Assembly: GCA_037440065.1 (NCBI GenBank)
Contig: JBBIUV010000015.1
Location: forward strand, 620,001-684,000
Source: UBA1563 sp037440065
GTDB taxonomy: Bacteria > Bacteroidota > Ignavibacteria > Ignavibacteriales > Ignavibacteriaceae
Direction of reading: 5' to 3'
Length of the DNA stretch: 64,000 nucleotides
Program-made: the position numbers and the translations under genes
The notes under the pieces: generated by a model
Databases searched by the model: none
Told to the model about the DNA's origin: nothing
What the model saw: only the letters and a program-made list of their open reading frames with translations
Shown: piece after piece, positions 42,050 to 51,411 of the stretch
Numbering within the stretch: position 1 is the stretch's first letter
How the letters are laid out: the number at the start of each line of letters is the position of its first letter

Positions 42050-43285
42050 GTGAAAAAAATATTAATTGTTTTGATAATCCTTAGCTGTCATTCTGTTAAT
42101 GGACAGTGGACCAAACTAAACAGTACAATCAGTCATAATCTTAATTCAGTTCACTTTATTGATGACCAAACTGGCTGGGTTTGTGGTGATAGTGGAGCGA
42201 TTATGAAAACTACAGATGGAGGAACAAATTGGAATTCCTATTATGTGAGTAATCTTTTCAATTTAATGTCTATACGGTTTTATGATTCTCAGAAAGGTGT
42301 TGTTGTCGGAACAAAATCTGTAATTTATACTACAGAAGATGGAGGTATTACCTGGTCGTTAAAAAATCTAAATCCGGATATTAATCTTAATCAAGTAAGG
42401 TACATTGATTCCGCAAAAATATTAATTGTTGGGAACAGTGGAAGAATGTTATTGTCAACAGATTGGGGAAATAATTGGATAACACCGGGAACTCCGGCTC
42501 TGAGTAATGATTTACATAGTATATCTTTCTTGACAAATAAAGTGGGCTGGGTAGGTGCAGACAATTCAATTATTAAAACCATTAATGGTGGAACTATTTG
42601 GCTTTCAAAAGGAGAGAGTTGGAATGACACCAAAATATTCGCACTTAATGATACACTTCTCTGGAAAACCAGCTGGAGACAGGTAACAGGTAATTTTGAC
42701 CCACCACATAATTATATAGAGCGATCAACTAATGGTGGGGTAAGCTGGACACAACAGTCTAATAATATCGGTTATGCTTTACCAGCTATATATTTTGATC
42801 AGCTGAAAAGAGGATTTGTCCTAAATGGTTACGTTGGAGGATGTTTTGTTACAACAAATGGTGGACTTAATTGGAGTAGTCAAGCAATCGATGGTAAATT
42901 AAATGATTTTTGTTTTATTGATATTGCAAAAGGTTGGATAGTGGGAGATGCAGGTGTTATGTATAGAACCACAAACGGTGGTGGTGTATTTACGGATGTA
43001 GAACAAGAAGGAAATAACCTGCCTACCACTATGTTAGTACAAAATTATCCTAATCCGTTTAACCCGGTTACGCACATAACATATTCAATTCCGCAAACAG
43101 GTTTCGTGAAATTAAAAGTATTTGATTTGCTTGGGAACGAGATTACAACTTTAGTAAATGAAGAAAAACAAGGAGGCAATTATGAAGTTGAGTTTGATGG
43201 AACTCAATTACCAAGCGGGATATATTTTTACCAGGCAATTGTCGGTAAAAATGTAATAACGAAAAAAATGATGCTCACTAAATAA
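42050..43285 (+). CDS. T9SS-targeted YCF48/BNR-repeat protein
   Basis: A 411-residue secreted protein with a GTG start behind AGGAG. Signal peptide: KKILIVLIILSCHSVNG. Residues 20-320 are repeated blades of a beta-propeller of the YCF48/BNR kind (e.g. FIDDQTGWVCGDSGAIMKTTDGGTNW; FLTNKVGWVGADNSIIKTINGGTIW; FIDIAKGWIVGDAGVMYRTTNGG). The last ~80 residues are a T9SS type A sorting domain (QNYPNPFNP...VKLKVFDLLGNE...LPSGIYFYQ...KKMMLTK). The protein should cross the outer membrane by the type IX system and be surface-bound or released. Confidence 0.9.
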   Translation: MKKILIVLIILSCHSVNGQWTKLNSTISHNLNSVHFIDDQTGWVCGDSGAIMKTTDGGTNWNSYYVSNLFNLMSIRFYDSQKGVVVGTKSVIYTTEDGGITWSLKNLNPDINLNQVRYIDSAKILIVGNSGRMLLSTDWGNNWITPGTPALSNDLHSISFLTNKVGWVGADNSIIKTINGGTIWLSKGESWNDTKIFALNDTLLWKTSWRQVTGNFDPPHNYIERSTNGGVSWTQQSNNIGYALPAIYFDQLKRGFVLNGYVGGCFVTTNGGLNWSSQAIDGKLNDFCFIDIAKGWIVGDAGVMYRTTNGGGVFTDVEQEGNNLPTTMLVQNYPNPFNPVTHITYSIPQTGFVKLKVFDLLGNEITTLVNEEKQGGNYEVEFDGTQLPSGIYFYQAIVGKNVITKKMMLTK

Positions 43286-43333
43286 CAAAGTAATCGCCGG
43301 CAATTTTACGATTTAAATTGGAGAGAAAAATAA

Positions 43334-44584
43334 ATGAAGTTCACAAACCTTCTTTGCGCACTTTTGATACTTACATCAGTAACAATCCTAGCACAAAATT
43401 ACTTCCCTGCCAAGATTGGCGACAAATTTCAAGAGGAACATTATAAAAAAAATTCTTTTAGTATTGGAGGTGGTTGGGAAGAATACACTTATCCCAATTT
43501 TGATATAAAAGATACACTCATGTTTGAAAATGTAACTTATTACAATTATAACAACAGATATTATAGTTACGACTCTCTTAATCAACGATTAAATATTTAT
43601 TTAGATGGAAAAGTTCACCTCGCTGTAGATTTTAATCAGCCTGTGAATGCTGGTCAAGTTCTCTACTTTGGCGGAGATCATATGAGCTGGAAGTCTTCGG
43701 GAGTGTCGGTAAAAAATATTCTGGGCAAGGATCGGTTAGTTTATAAGATGACAAAAGATTCTTCTTATTTTGGGGGACCTTCAAATCGGTTTATGGAATG
43801 GGTTGTAGAATTTGTTGATGGAATCGGAATATATTCGTATTACTACCATGTTTGGGATATGTGGTCTAGCTGGGATGAGTATCTCACCATTTCAAATAAA
43901 ATTGTTTTTGCAAAAGTTGGTACCTCAGCAATAAATTTCTACAACCAAAAGATTTCATTAACAGATCCGGTGAAGGATAAAAAACTCAGCGAATTCGGCT
44001 GCATTTTAGGAGTCGATGTCGAAAATCCGTTCCCGAGTTTAATCTCTAAGTTCTATGTTGAATATAATATCTACCGGAGTGGACTTCTAAACGCGACAAA
44101 AATTTACAATATTGATAAATCAACTAAATTGGCATTTATAAATCCGCAACCCGGTGATCTTTCTGTTGGAGATTCGATCGCTTTCAGATGTGTCCTGCGG
44201 GATACCTCAATATTTAACAACATTACCACTTGTCCCGATACAGGTTATTATACTTACAAAATACTTTCTAACGTATCTTCGGTTGAGGGATCGGAAGGTG
44301 AAAGAGTAAGTGAATATCAATTAGGTCAAAACTACCCTAATCCCTTCAACCCAACCACCATTATAAAGTATTCCGTTGTGAAGAGCGGAAATGTAAGTCT
44401 AAAAATTTATGATGTACTTGGAAATGAAGTAGCTACACTTGTAAATGAAGAAAAACAACCGGGAAATTATAAAGTTGAATTTCAGTCGACAGTGAGCAAC
44501 CAGCAGTTGGCAAGCGGAATATATTTTTATCAACTTCGAACTGGTGATTTTGTGCAGACGAAGAAAATGATTTTGTTAAGGTAA
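43334..44584 (+). CDS. Hypothetical T9SS-secreted protein
   Basis: A 416-residue exported protein. Signal peptide: NLLCALLILTSVTILAQ. The body (about 20-330) is beta-rich and aromatic-rich with no family I recognise; relatives in this phylum are often extracellular reporters or enzymes of unknown role. The last ~85 residues are a T9SS sorting domain (QNYPNPFNPTTIIKYSV...LKIYDVLGNEVATLVNEEKQPGNYKVEF...ASGIYFYQLRTGDFVQTKKMILLR). Its 3' end is the intact counterpart of the fragment at 41998-42036. Confidence 0.82.
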   Translation: MKFTNLLCALLILTSVTILAQNYFPAKIGDKFQEEHYKKNSFSIGGGWEEYTYPNFDIKDTLMFENVTYYNYNNRYYSYDSLNQRLNIYLDGKVHLAVDFNQPVNAGQVLYFGGDHMSWKSSGVSVKNILGKDRLVYKMTKDSSYFGGPSNRFMEWVVEFVDGIGIYSYYYHVWDMWSSWDEYLTISNKIVFAKVGTSAINFYNQKISLTDPVKDKKLSEFGCILGVDVENPFPSLISKFYVEYNIYRSGLLNATKIYNIDKSTKLAFINPQPGDLSVGDSIAFRCVLRDTSIFNNITTCPDTGYYTYKILSNVSSVEGSEGERVSEYQLGQNYPNPFNPTTIIKYSVVKSGNVSLKIYDVLGNEVATLVNEEKQPGNYKVEFQSTVSNQQLASGIYFYQLRTGDFVQTKKMILLR

Positions 44585-44642
44585 AATATAAGTATTTGAG
44601 TAATTCGCTTTCTAATATTCATCAATAAATAGGGTGTTAAAT

Positions 44643-46361
44643 ATGTTTTGCAAAAAAATGGTTCTAGGCAGTATACTTCTTTTGTTAAGCTGTGATTGGT
44701 TAAATGGACAATCTTTCTCTGCATTCCAATCATTACATTATTCTCATTCTATTTACGCTTCCGGCTTGGGAGAACAAGGCGTTGCAACAAAAAATGCATT
44801 TGATGCAATGCAGTATAATCCCGCAAATCTTGTTTTTGCCGAAAACTTAGCTGTTTCCTACAACAGAAATCCATGGGGATTAATATTTGAACAGATTCCA
44901 CTGACTTCCTTAAATGTAATTACCAAATTACCAAATGGTGCAAGTATGGGATTGGCATATACCTATTGGGATGAAGGAGAATGGACATCGACCACAACGA
45001 GTCCAAATGGCTACGTAGAATCAGGAAAATTTCATTTTTATGAACGATCATTAGCTGCAGGTTATGCACAAAAAGTTGGTAAAGAATTTTTCCTAGGAGG
45101 ATCAATCAGGTATGCTTGGATACCAATTTACCAAAGTGAATATATGGATCATCTCCTCTTTAGCGTTGGAGCAATGTATGTCCCTGAAAAATTCTCTGAC
45201 CGTCTGAGCTTTGGACTCTCTTTGATGAATTTTAGTACAAGAATTGAAGTTAAGGATAAAGAATTGTATACAGGGAAGGAAATAATTCAATCCTCACCAC
45301 CACCGTCTCAAATGAATGTCGGAATAAATGCAGTTGCGGTGACTAATCATTATTTTGACATAAATTTTTTACTCGGGTTTAAAAAACCGTTTGATAAACT
45401 TAAGGATCCATCAACTTATGAAGCCCAATCATCTTTTGCTTCATTGTTAAATGATTGGAAAGATTTTCCTCGAGATGTGACCGGACAAATTGGTTTAAGT
45501 TACTTGTGGCATCCTCTCGATATTGGCCCAGGGTTATCTTTTTTCCAAGAAATGTATTTGGGTTATTTCTCCACAGGTCCTAAAGACGGATCTCAGAGTT
45601 TTTTTACTCACGGATGTAATATCGGCATCAAAGGAAAAGATATGAAAGCTTCGTTAGGTTATGCCGGAAGGTGGCATAACTATAGGGCTGATTCATATTT
45701 GAAGTGGGAATTCCCATGGGAAACATTTCAATTTAGCATTAGTTCTGATATGAATTTGTTTTCTTCCACCGAGCATGCGGTTGAATTGGATGCTAAACCA
45801 AAGAGCATAATTCTCTCAAACGGGTTTGCTCGCGGTGCTTCATTGGGAAGAATGAAAGAACAAAATTTTCATGAAGGGCAAGACAATGCGAAAATATCAT
45901 ACGAAATGAAAAACATCTGGGCAGTAGAGGCAGACTTTTATATCGATGATAACTCGGCAATTTTAACAGCAATAAAATATTCCAGAATGCAATTGAAAAT
46001 GGATCTAAACACATTCAGTTCCTTCTCATGGCATTTTAATTTTGACCTCGGAATCGAATCTTTTTCATTCGAATCTGGTTATCGCTACCATCCATTGGAA
46101 CAATTTCATCCATTCTTTGTACAAGCGTCAATCGGCATTATTCGGCTAAATTATGTACTTGAAGAAACTACGCCAAGGTATGTTTATCAAGGATTCGATG
46201 AAATTACTGCTGGTGTAATGCTGCCGTTGTTCGATACAAAAGTTGTGGTAATTCCAAAGTTTGGATTAACGACACTGTTTCTTGATCAACTTCCCTATAA
46301 AAAGATTCTAGCTGGTTTTAATCAATTGAGATTAGGAGTGAATATCGGGTATCAGTTATAA
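44643..46361 (+). CDS. PorV/PorQ-like outer-membrane beta-barrel protein
   Basis: A 572-residue protein from the ATG at 44643 (GTG at 44634 would add three residues). Signal peptide: KKMVLGSILLLLSCDWLNG. The N-terminal GLGEQGVATKNAFDAMQYNPANLVFAENLAVSYNRNPW matches the FadL/PorV-like 'xx-G-x-x-A-x-x-x-A-x-x-x-NPA' start of T9SS-linked barrels. The rest is alternating hydrophobic strands ending in LGVNIGYQL. PorV receives T9SS cargo at the surface; the two cargo genes just upstream support a link, but a plain barrel protein is possible. Confidence 0.7.
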   Translation: MFCKKMVLGSILLLLSCDWLNGQSFSAFQSLHYSHSIYASGLGEQGVATKNAFDAMQYNPANLVFAENLAVSYNRNPWGLIFEQIPLTSLNVITKLPNGASMGLAYTYWDEGEWTSTTTSPNGYVESGKFHFYERSLAAGYAQKVGKEFFLGGSIRYAWIPIYQSEYMDHLLFSVGAMYVPEKFSDRLSFGLSLMNFSTRIEVKDKELYTGKEIIQSSPPPSQMNVGINAVAVTNHYFDINFLLGFKKPFDKLKDPSTYEAQSSFASLLNDWKDFPRDVTGQIGLSYLWHPLDIGPGLSFFQEMYLGYFSTGPKDGSQSFFTHGCNIGIKGKDMKASLGYAGRWHNYRADSYLKWEFPWETFQFSISSDMNLFSSTEHAVELDAKPKSIILSNGFARGASLGRMKEQNFHEGQDNAKISYEMKNIWAVEADFYIDDNSAILTAIKYSRMQLKMDLNTFSSFSWHFNFDLGIESFSFESGYRYHPLEQFHPFFVQASIGIIRLNYVLEETTPRYVYQGFDEITAGVMLPLFDTKVVVIPKFGLTTLFLDQLPYKKILAGFNQLRLGVNIGYQL

Positions 46362-46374
46362 GTAAATGTTTAAG

Positions 46375-46423
46375 AACAAGTTAAATTCTTATTCAACTGA
46401 AGGTAACTTATTCTTAACTTGTT
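46375..46423. terminator. Terminator between convergent genes
   Basis: AACAAGTTAA/TTAACTTGTT, ten pairs around a 29-nt interior that may itself fold. It lies between the PorV-like gene (plus) and the glpT-like gene (minus). Confidence 0.6.
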
Positions 46424-46434
46424 TATAAAATTGT

Positions 46435-47790
46435 TTACGCTTTCGGTTTAACGTTCCAGGTGAATGCTAAAATGATTATCGAAAGAACTGTGCAGCCAAG
46501 GATTGCGAAGATGACGTAATTCCAACCTGCTTCAAGCCCGTAAAGCTTTCCATAATAATCTGCCATCCACCCAAAAACTTTTGCTTGTACAGTTCTACCT
46601 ATGTAGCCGAACAAGCCAATAAATCCAGCTGCAGTGCCGACTGCTTTTTTTGAAGTTAAATCTAAACCGGAAACGCCAAGCAACATTACCGGCGGGTAAA
46701 CGAAAAATCCAACAACGGCAAGTAGAGTAATATCAAGCCACAAGTTTCCCGGCGGATTAAGATAAATCCCTGCGAACGCACCTAAGATTGGAATCATGCA
46801 TAACAAACTTACCATACCTCTTCTTCCATCAAATTTATCTGAAAGCCAACCCATCAAAAGAGTGGAAGGAATTCCGCCAAATTCTAAAATGAGGATCGCC
46901 AATCCGCCGCCTGCAAGTGTTGCATGCTTTACTTCGCGAAGATAAATCGGTCCCCAATCAAGCATGCTGTATCTAACGATATAAACGAAAAAATTTGCGA
47001 CGGCAAACACCCACAAGTATTTGTTCTTCAGAATATTATCTACAAACAATTCTTTGAACGATAATTCTTTTTCGGCAGATGCTTTTGTTGCATGATTTTC
47101 AGAATGAGTGTTGGTGAATTCTTCAATCGAAGGGAGTCCGTACGATTGCGGTGTATCTTTCAATCTATAGAAAAGATAGACCGATGTTATCATTGCAATT
47201 GCACCGGGGAAATAAAACGCAGCCTGCCATCCGCCAAAAGTTGAAACCGCAAAAGCAGCCAGAACTCCCGCGATACCGCCGCCGACATTATGCGCAATAT
47301 TCCAAATAGCAAAAATAGAACCGCGTTCTTTAATGCTGTACCAATGCCCGATACTGCGTCCGCATGGAGGCCAGCCCATCCCCTGGATGAATCCGTTCAA
47401 TCCCCAAAGCGTAAGATGAATTGCGTAATTAGAAGACGAACTGAACATAAAATTTATGATCGCCGTTAAAAGCAAACCGAAAGCCATGAACTTTCTTGGA
47501 TTACTTTTATCTGATAGAGAACCCATAAGAAATTTGCCGAGCCCATACGTGATTGCAGAAACCGCGAGAATGTTGCCGATCATGTTGTGGTCGTAGTGGA
47601 GCGCGTTTTGAATATCTTTTGCAACGGTGGAAAGATTGTTTCGAACGATATAGAAAATTGCGTACCCGACGAAAGTTGATTCAAGCACCAACCAGCGGTT
47701 GATCTTATACTGCTTTTTAATTTGATCTTCCGGCAATCTTTCGATGAACGGATCGGGAGCGAAGAAGTTGAACATTTTCTTTAAAGTCAT
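46435..47790 (-). CDS. glpT: MFS transporter, glycerol-3-phosphate (GlpT/OPA) family
   Basis: A 451-residue 12-helix major facilitator. Motifs of the organophosphate:phosphate antiporters: RNNLSTVAKDIQ (RxxL near helix 1), GLGKFLMGSLSDKSNPRKFM, GMGWPPCGRSIGHWYSIKERGSIFAIWNIAHNVGGGIAG and YSMLDWGPIYLREVKH. It is the third gene of an operon with glpD and an exported HAD phosphatase. Import of glycerol-3-phosphate for GlpD is the natural reading; hexose-phosphate uptake is possible. Confidence 0.9.
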   Translation of the reverse strand: MTLKKMFNFFAPDPFIERLPEDQIKKQYKINRWLVLESTFVGYAIFYIVRNNLSTVAKDIQNALHYDHNMIGNILAVSAITYGLGKFLMGSLSDKSNPRKFMAFGLLLTAIINFMFSSSSNYAIHLTLWGLNGFIQGMGWPPCGRSIGHWYSIKERGSIFAIWNIAHNVGGGIAGVLAAFAVSTFGGWQAAFYFPGAIAMITSVYLFYRLKDTPQSYGLPSIEEFTNTHSENHATKASAEKELSFKELFVDNILKNKYLWVFAVANFFVYIVRYSMLDWGPIYLREVKHATLAGGGLAILILEFGGIPSTLLMGWLSDKFDGRRGMVSLLCMIPILGAFAGIYLNPPGNLWLDITLLAVVGFFVYPPVMLLGVSGLDLTSKKAVGTAAGFIGLFGYIGRTVQAKVFGWMADYYGKLYGLEAGWNYVIFAILGCTVLSIIILAFTWNVKPKA

Positions 47791-47804
47791 TCGTGGCTCG
47801 AGAT

Positions 47805-48713
47805 TTATTTTACATCATTGGTTTTGTTAATACGAACGCCGAATTCTTTAGATGAAACCCATGGAAAATTTTCTGCGGGGACATCTTTAAACCTTACCAC
47901 AATCCAATTATTTCTTTTTGCGTAATCGGCAACGCTTTCAGTTTGTCCGGCTTCAATATGTTCATCCGGATTAACTATGAACTTCATTCCTCTGCTAAAC
48001 TCGATCATCTCTCTATCACCGCGGCTATTTCCCGCAACAAATAAGGGTTTCGTTTGAATGAATGTTTCAATTGTTTCCATCTTTCCTTCATCTTGCGGAA
48101 TCGGATGAATAATTTGATCCGTAACGATTCCATTTTTTATAACGGATTTTACACCGATGATATTTGTAATGGGAATTTCGAAAGCTTTGCTTAAGAATTG
48201 TTGATACAACGCTTCCGGTGAAGCCGAGACAATCCAAATTTCAAATCCGTTTGCTTTAAGATTATTGATCAGTTCTTTCATCGGCTGAAAAATTTTACCG
48301 GGGTAAAATTTATTGAAACAATCTTCTCCCATCTTTCTTACTTCTTCTAAAGTAAATCCTGAAAGAAATTTAATACGATTTTGCACATAAGGAATTGATA
48401 CATTTGATTGTTTCTTCATCACATCAATTAAATCTCTTTTAAATTCAGGATGCTCTTTTGCATAGATGTACAAACATTCATCTGCCAAATAATGGGGCGC
48501 TTGACCAAGCACAGTTCCATCGCCATCGAATACCGCAACTTTTCGTCCTTTTTCATTTGATGTTGAAATTAAAAATTGTTCGATCTTTTGGTTTACTTCT
48601 TCGGTGAAAGCTTGAATTGGTTTAAATTTCGTTTGCGCAGAAAGAAAACCGCTGAAACAAAAAAGTAGTAAGAGCAGGGTTTTGATTCTATAATTTTTCA
48701 TCGACTCATCCAT
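47805..48713 (-). CDS. Exported HAD-family phosphatase
   Basis: A 302-residue HAD hydrolase (phosphoserine phosphatase-like). Signal peptide: YRIKTLLLLLFCFSGFLSAQ, which would place the enzyme in the periplasm. Motif I is VFDGDGTVLG (DGDGT, nucleophile Asp), motif II IVSASPEALY and motif III-IV GNSRGDREMIEF. An ATG at 48701 inside the frame may be the real start (MKNYRIK). It lies between glpD and glpT (gaps of 5 and 14 bp), so it may release or recycle glycerol phosphates outside the cell (inference). Confidence 0.88.
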   Translation of the reverse strand: MDESMKNYRIKTLLLLLFCFSGFLSAQTKFKPIQAFTEEVNQKIEQFLISTSNEKGRKVAVFDGDGTVLGQAPHYLADECLYIYAKEHPEFKRDLIDVMKKQSNVSIPYVQNRIKFLSGFTLEEVRKMGEDCFNKFYPGKIFQPMKELINNLKANGFEIWIVSASPEALYQQFLSKAFEIPITNIIGVKSVIKNGIVTDQIIHPIPQDEGKMETIETFIQTKPLFVAGNSRGDREMIEFSRGMKFIVNPDEHIEAGQTESVADYAKRNNWIVVRFKDVPAENFPWVSSKEFGVRINKTNDVK

Positions 48714-48718
48714 TCATT

Positions 48719-50374
48719 TTAATATTTGTTAATTGCTTCTTTGGCATATCTTGAGTGAAACTTCTCTAGAACTAATTTATTGTATCTCGAAGTTTCAGTT
48801 TCCCTTTTTTTATCATCCCAATTTAAGTAACGTGCAGCAGCTTCCGCAATTTTTGGTGCGGCATGATACCCTAAATCGCCAACTGTTCCAAGGATCATTC
48901 TTCTTATAATAATGTCATCCAGACTTTTTGCCTCTTCCGCCATAATTCCATACGCAACTTGAGCAAAGATGCATGGATATTGGGGATCGATACGCTCTTT
49001 GAGAGAAATATCTTCGCTTGTCATCTCTAAAACGTTTTCAAATTTTGAACCGTAAAAATTTATAAGATGTTCAATTATATCTTTATCAAGTTTAAATTTA
49101 TTGGCAAAGTATGTTACGGTTTTGTCTAAACTCCTTTCAATTAATTGATAATCCTTACCGCCAAATAATGCCTTACTTTTTGTTGATGAGGCAATGTTGA
49201 CCTTTAGAATTTTACTTACGTTATCAATCGCTTCCTCGGCCAGACTTCTGTACGTAGTTATTTTCCCACCAACAATTGAAAAACAATTTTCAAGTCCATC
49301 TTTAGCATGATCAATAATGATATGCTTTCTCGTAACTTCACTTTCCTTTTTATGCGGTTCGTAAAGTAATGGTCTAACACCCGAGTAAGTATAAACAATT
49401 TCTTCCTTTTTCAAATTTCGGGTTGGGAAAAAATTGTTGAACTCATTTGTTAAATAATCAATTTCCGTCTCAGACGCGATTACAGAGTCGGGGGGATTTT
49501 CAAAATAAATATCAGTAGTTCCAATCAAGTAATAATTCCGCCAAGGAATGATAAAAAAAGGACGACCGTCGCTTTTGGCTTCCATGTACAAAGCTGTTGT
49601 TGGTCCACCTTCAAACTGTTCAATAATAATGTGACTTCCTTTGGTACCTCCCATTAAACGTGGACTGTTGTTATGAAGTTGCCTATTTATTTCATCAACA
49701 AAAGCTCCGCTGCAATTTACAATTACTTTTGCGTGAATGTTTAACAGTTCTTTTGTAGATTGATTTTCTATCGTTAGTTGATGAAATCCGTTTTGCAACC
49801 CGGCTCTCTCAACAAATTTATGGTGATTGAGAATTGTCGCTCCCTTTTCTTTTGCTGAAAGAATGAGTTCTAAACATAATCGCTCTGGGTATTCAATTTG
49901 GCAATCGTAGTATGAAATAATAGCATTTAGGTTATTATGATCTAATCCGCCGAGTGAAGGATCTTCAGCTTTTGTATTTATTTTTTTAAATGAATGGCGT
50001 AGGAGAGTTTTATCGTACGAGAGAAGATCATAAAGCATCATTCCCATTCTTAGTGTAAAAGCAGAATGTCTGTTTTGTTTATAAACCGGGATTTTTATTT
50101 GAAGAGGTTTTACAAGATGCGGAGCATTCTTTAATAAAAATTCTCTTTCTCGCAACGATTCCCGAACAAGTGCAAATTCAAAATGTTCAAGGTAGCGTAA
50201 GCCGCCATGAATAAGTTTTGTTGATGCGCTGGTGGTGTAACTTCCAAAATCATTTTTCTCTAAAAGTAGAACCGATAATCCTCTCAGAGCTGCATCAAGG
50301 CAAATGCCTGCACCGTTAATTCCACCTCCAATAATGCAGAGATCAAATGATTTATTACTAATTGAGCTGTTCAT
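48719..50374 (-). CDS. glpD: Aerobic glycerol-3-phosphate dehydrogenase
   Basis: A 551-residue FAD enzyme oxidising glycerol-3-phosphate to dihydroxyacetone phosphate at the membrane. N-terminal FAD motif CIIGGGINGAGICLDAALRG, then the family block TSASTKLIHGGLRYLEHFEFALVRESLRER. Also GTTDIYFENPPDSV and FSIVGGKITTYRSLAEEA. The ATG at 50374 is chosen. A TTG-initiated longer version from 50404 would begin inside the promoter -10-like box, so it is ruled out. It heads an operon with the HAD phosphatase and glpT. Confidence 0.95.
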   Translation of the reverse strand: MNSSISNKSFDLCIIGGGINGAGICLDAALRGLSVLLLEKNDFGSYTTSASTKLIHGGLRYLEHFEFALVRESLREREFLLKNAPHLVKPLQIKIPVYKQNRHSAFTLRMGMMLYDLLSYDKTLLRHSFKKINTKAEDPSLGGLDHNNLNAIISYYDCQIEYPERLCLELILSAKEKGATILNHHKFVERAGLQNGFHQLTIENQSTKELLNIHAKVIVNCSGAFVDEINRQLHNNSPRLMGGTKGSHIIIEQFEGGPTTALYMEAKSDGRPFFIIPWRNYYLIGTTDIYFENPPDSVIASETEIDYLTNEFNNFFPTRNLKKEEIVYTYSGVRPLLYEPHKKESEVTRKHIIIDHAKDGLENCFSIVGGKITTYRSLAEEAIDNVSKILKVNIASSTKSKALFGGKDYQLIERSLDKTVTYFANKFKLDKDIIEHLINFYGSKFENVLEMTSEDISLKERIDPQYPCIFAQVAYGIMAEEAKSLDDIIIRRMILGTVGDLGYHAAPKIAEAAARYLNWDDKKRETETSRYNKLVLEKFHSRYAKEAINKY

Positions 50375-50401
50375 TTTTTTAAGCGTGCAAAGTTTGTTTT
50401 G

Positions 50402-50433
50402 CAAAGGTAGAAAGGGAATGGGAATCGAACAAA
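50402..50433 (-). promoter_or_regulatory. Promoter of the glpD-HAD-glpT operon
   Basis: Read on the minus strand: TTTG (50433-50430), 20 bp, TACCTTTG (50409-50402). A perfect match to TTTG-N19/20-TAnnTTTG. Transcription would start near 50395, about 20 nt before the glpD ATG, which decides the glpD start. Confidence 0.8.
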
Positions 50434-50488
50434 TTTATTTTTCTATCAAAGGAAAGAAAAATTCGAGTGTTTTGTAAGTTATGGAATA

Positions 50489-51325
50489 CTAATAAATCGG
50501 ATCCATACCGTATTTTCCGCACGCGTACATCATCAGCAAAGCGGAAAGATCGACAAGCGCTTTTTTCTGATCATCAATGTAGATGACGAGATCATATACT
50601 TCTGCAACAAAGCTCAAATTTTTCAGGACTTTTCGTAATTCAGGATAGGAAGGTGTCCCGTGCCAATTAGCAACCTCTTTAACGAGAATGTTTTCATACC
50701 TGCGGAGAAATTCGTTAAATGAAATGGTTTTGTAACTATTCGGAAATTGAGGGCGGCAAATTGAGATCAGATCGTTAAAATAGGTGTCCCATTTTTCAGC
50801 GAGATTTTTATTTCTCTCTCGCATAACATAACGTGCTTTTTCCAATGAGAAGTGAGCTTTGGTTGTAACTTTTAGTTTCGGTATAACTGCATAACCGTCG
50901 TAACTCATATCGCCTGATTCTTCATCCAGATATTTCCATCTTTTTAAAAGTTGAGCTGGGGAATAGATTACAATAACTTTGTCAAGCGCACTGTCAACTA
51001 CAATATATTTATTCTGCTGATAGTTTATTACCGTAAACCAATGTTCCCAGTTATCAACGCTCAATACGCATGGGTAACCATCTTTTAGGTGACCATTTAA
51101 CACTTTTAAAGCTTCCCCCGCAATTTCGCGTCGGAAGTATTTCATCTTACAATTATATGCTTTTGCAGCTTTCGCAAGTCCTATTTCATCGGTTCCATAC
51201 CACCAGTTACTCCCTGCTTTTTTCCCTATTTCATTTTCGTTTTGGAATTGTCCGAGCATAACTAAGGCATATTTTAAAGCAAAGGGCCCGCATTGATATT
51301 TGTAAGGCTGAGGATAGAAACTCAT
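50489..51325 (-). CDS. C39-like peptidase-fold protein
   Basis: A 278-residue protein. Residues 1-130 fit a papain-like C39 fold: Cys12 in YQCGPFALKYAL, His95 in NWEHWFTVI and Asp111 in YIVVDSAL, the Cys-His-Asp triad. Residues ~150-278 form an unrecognised helical domain (KARYVMRERNKNLAEKWDTYF; LVIYIDDQKKALVDLSALLM). There is no signal peptide, unlike many secreted C39 enzymes, and no ABC transporter nearby. It is divergent from the ATP-grasp ligase. Substrate unknown. Confidence 0.75.
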   Translation of the reverse strand: MSFYPQPYKYQCGPFALKYALVMLGQFQNENEIGKKAGSNWWYGTDEIGLAKAAKAYNCKMKYFRREIAGEALKVLNGHLKDGYPCVLSVDNWEHWFTVINYQQNKYIVVDSALDKVIVIYSPAQLLKRWKYLDEESGDMSYDGYAVIPKLKVTTKAHFSLEKARYVMRERNKNLAEKWDTYFNDLISICRPQFPNSYKTISFNEFLRRYENILVKEVANWHGTPSYPELRKVLKNLSFVAEVYDLVIYIDDQKKALVDLSALLMMYACGKYGMDPIY

Positions 51326-51411
51326 AGACGCTGTTCTAAGTTTTTAATTATAAATTGATTGTCGTAAATTTAATTCAAGGAAATGAAATTATCGAGGTAT
51401 TTTTTAAAAAG

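Noticed and set aside
50375..50404. TTG start of glpD at 50404
   Set aside because: It falls inside the TACCTTTG promoter element, upstream of the likely transcription start.
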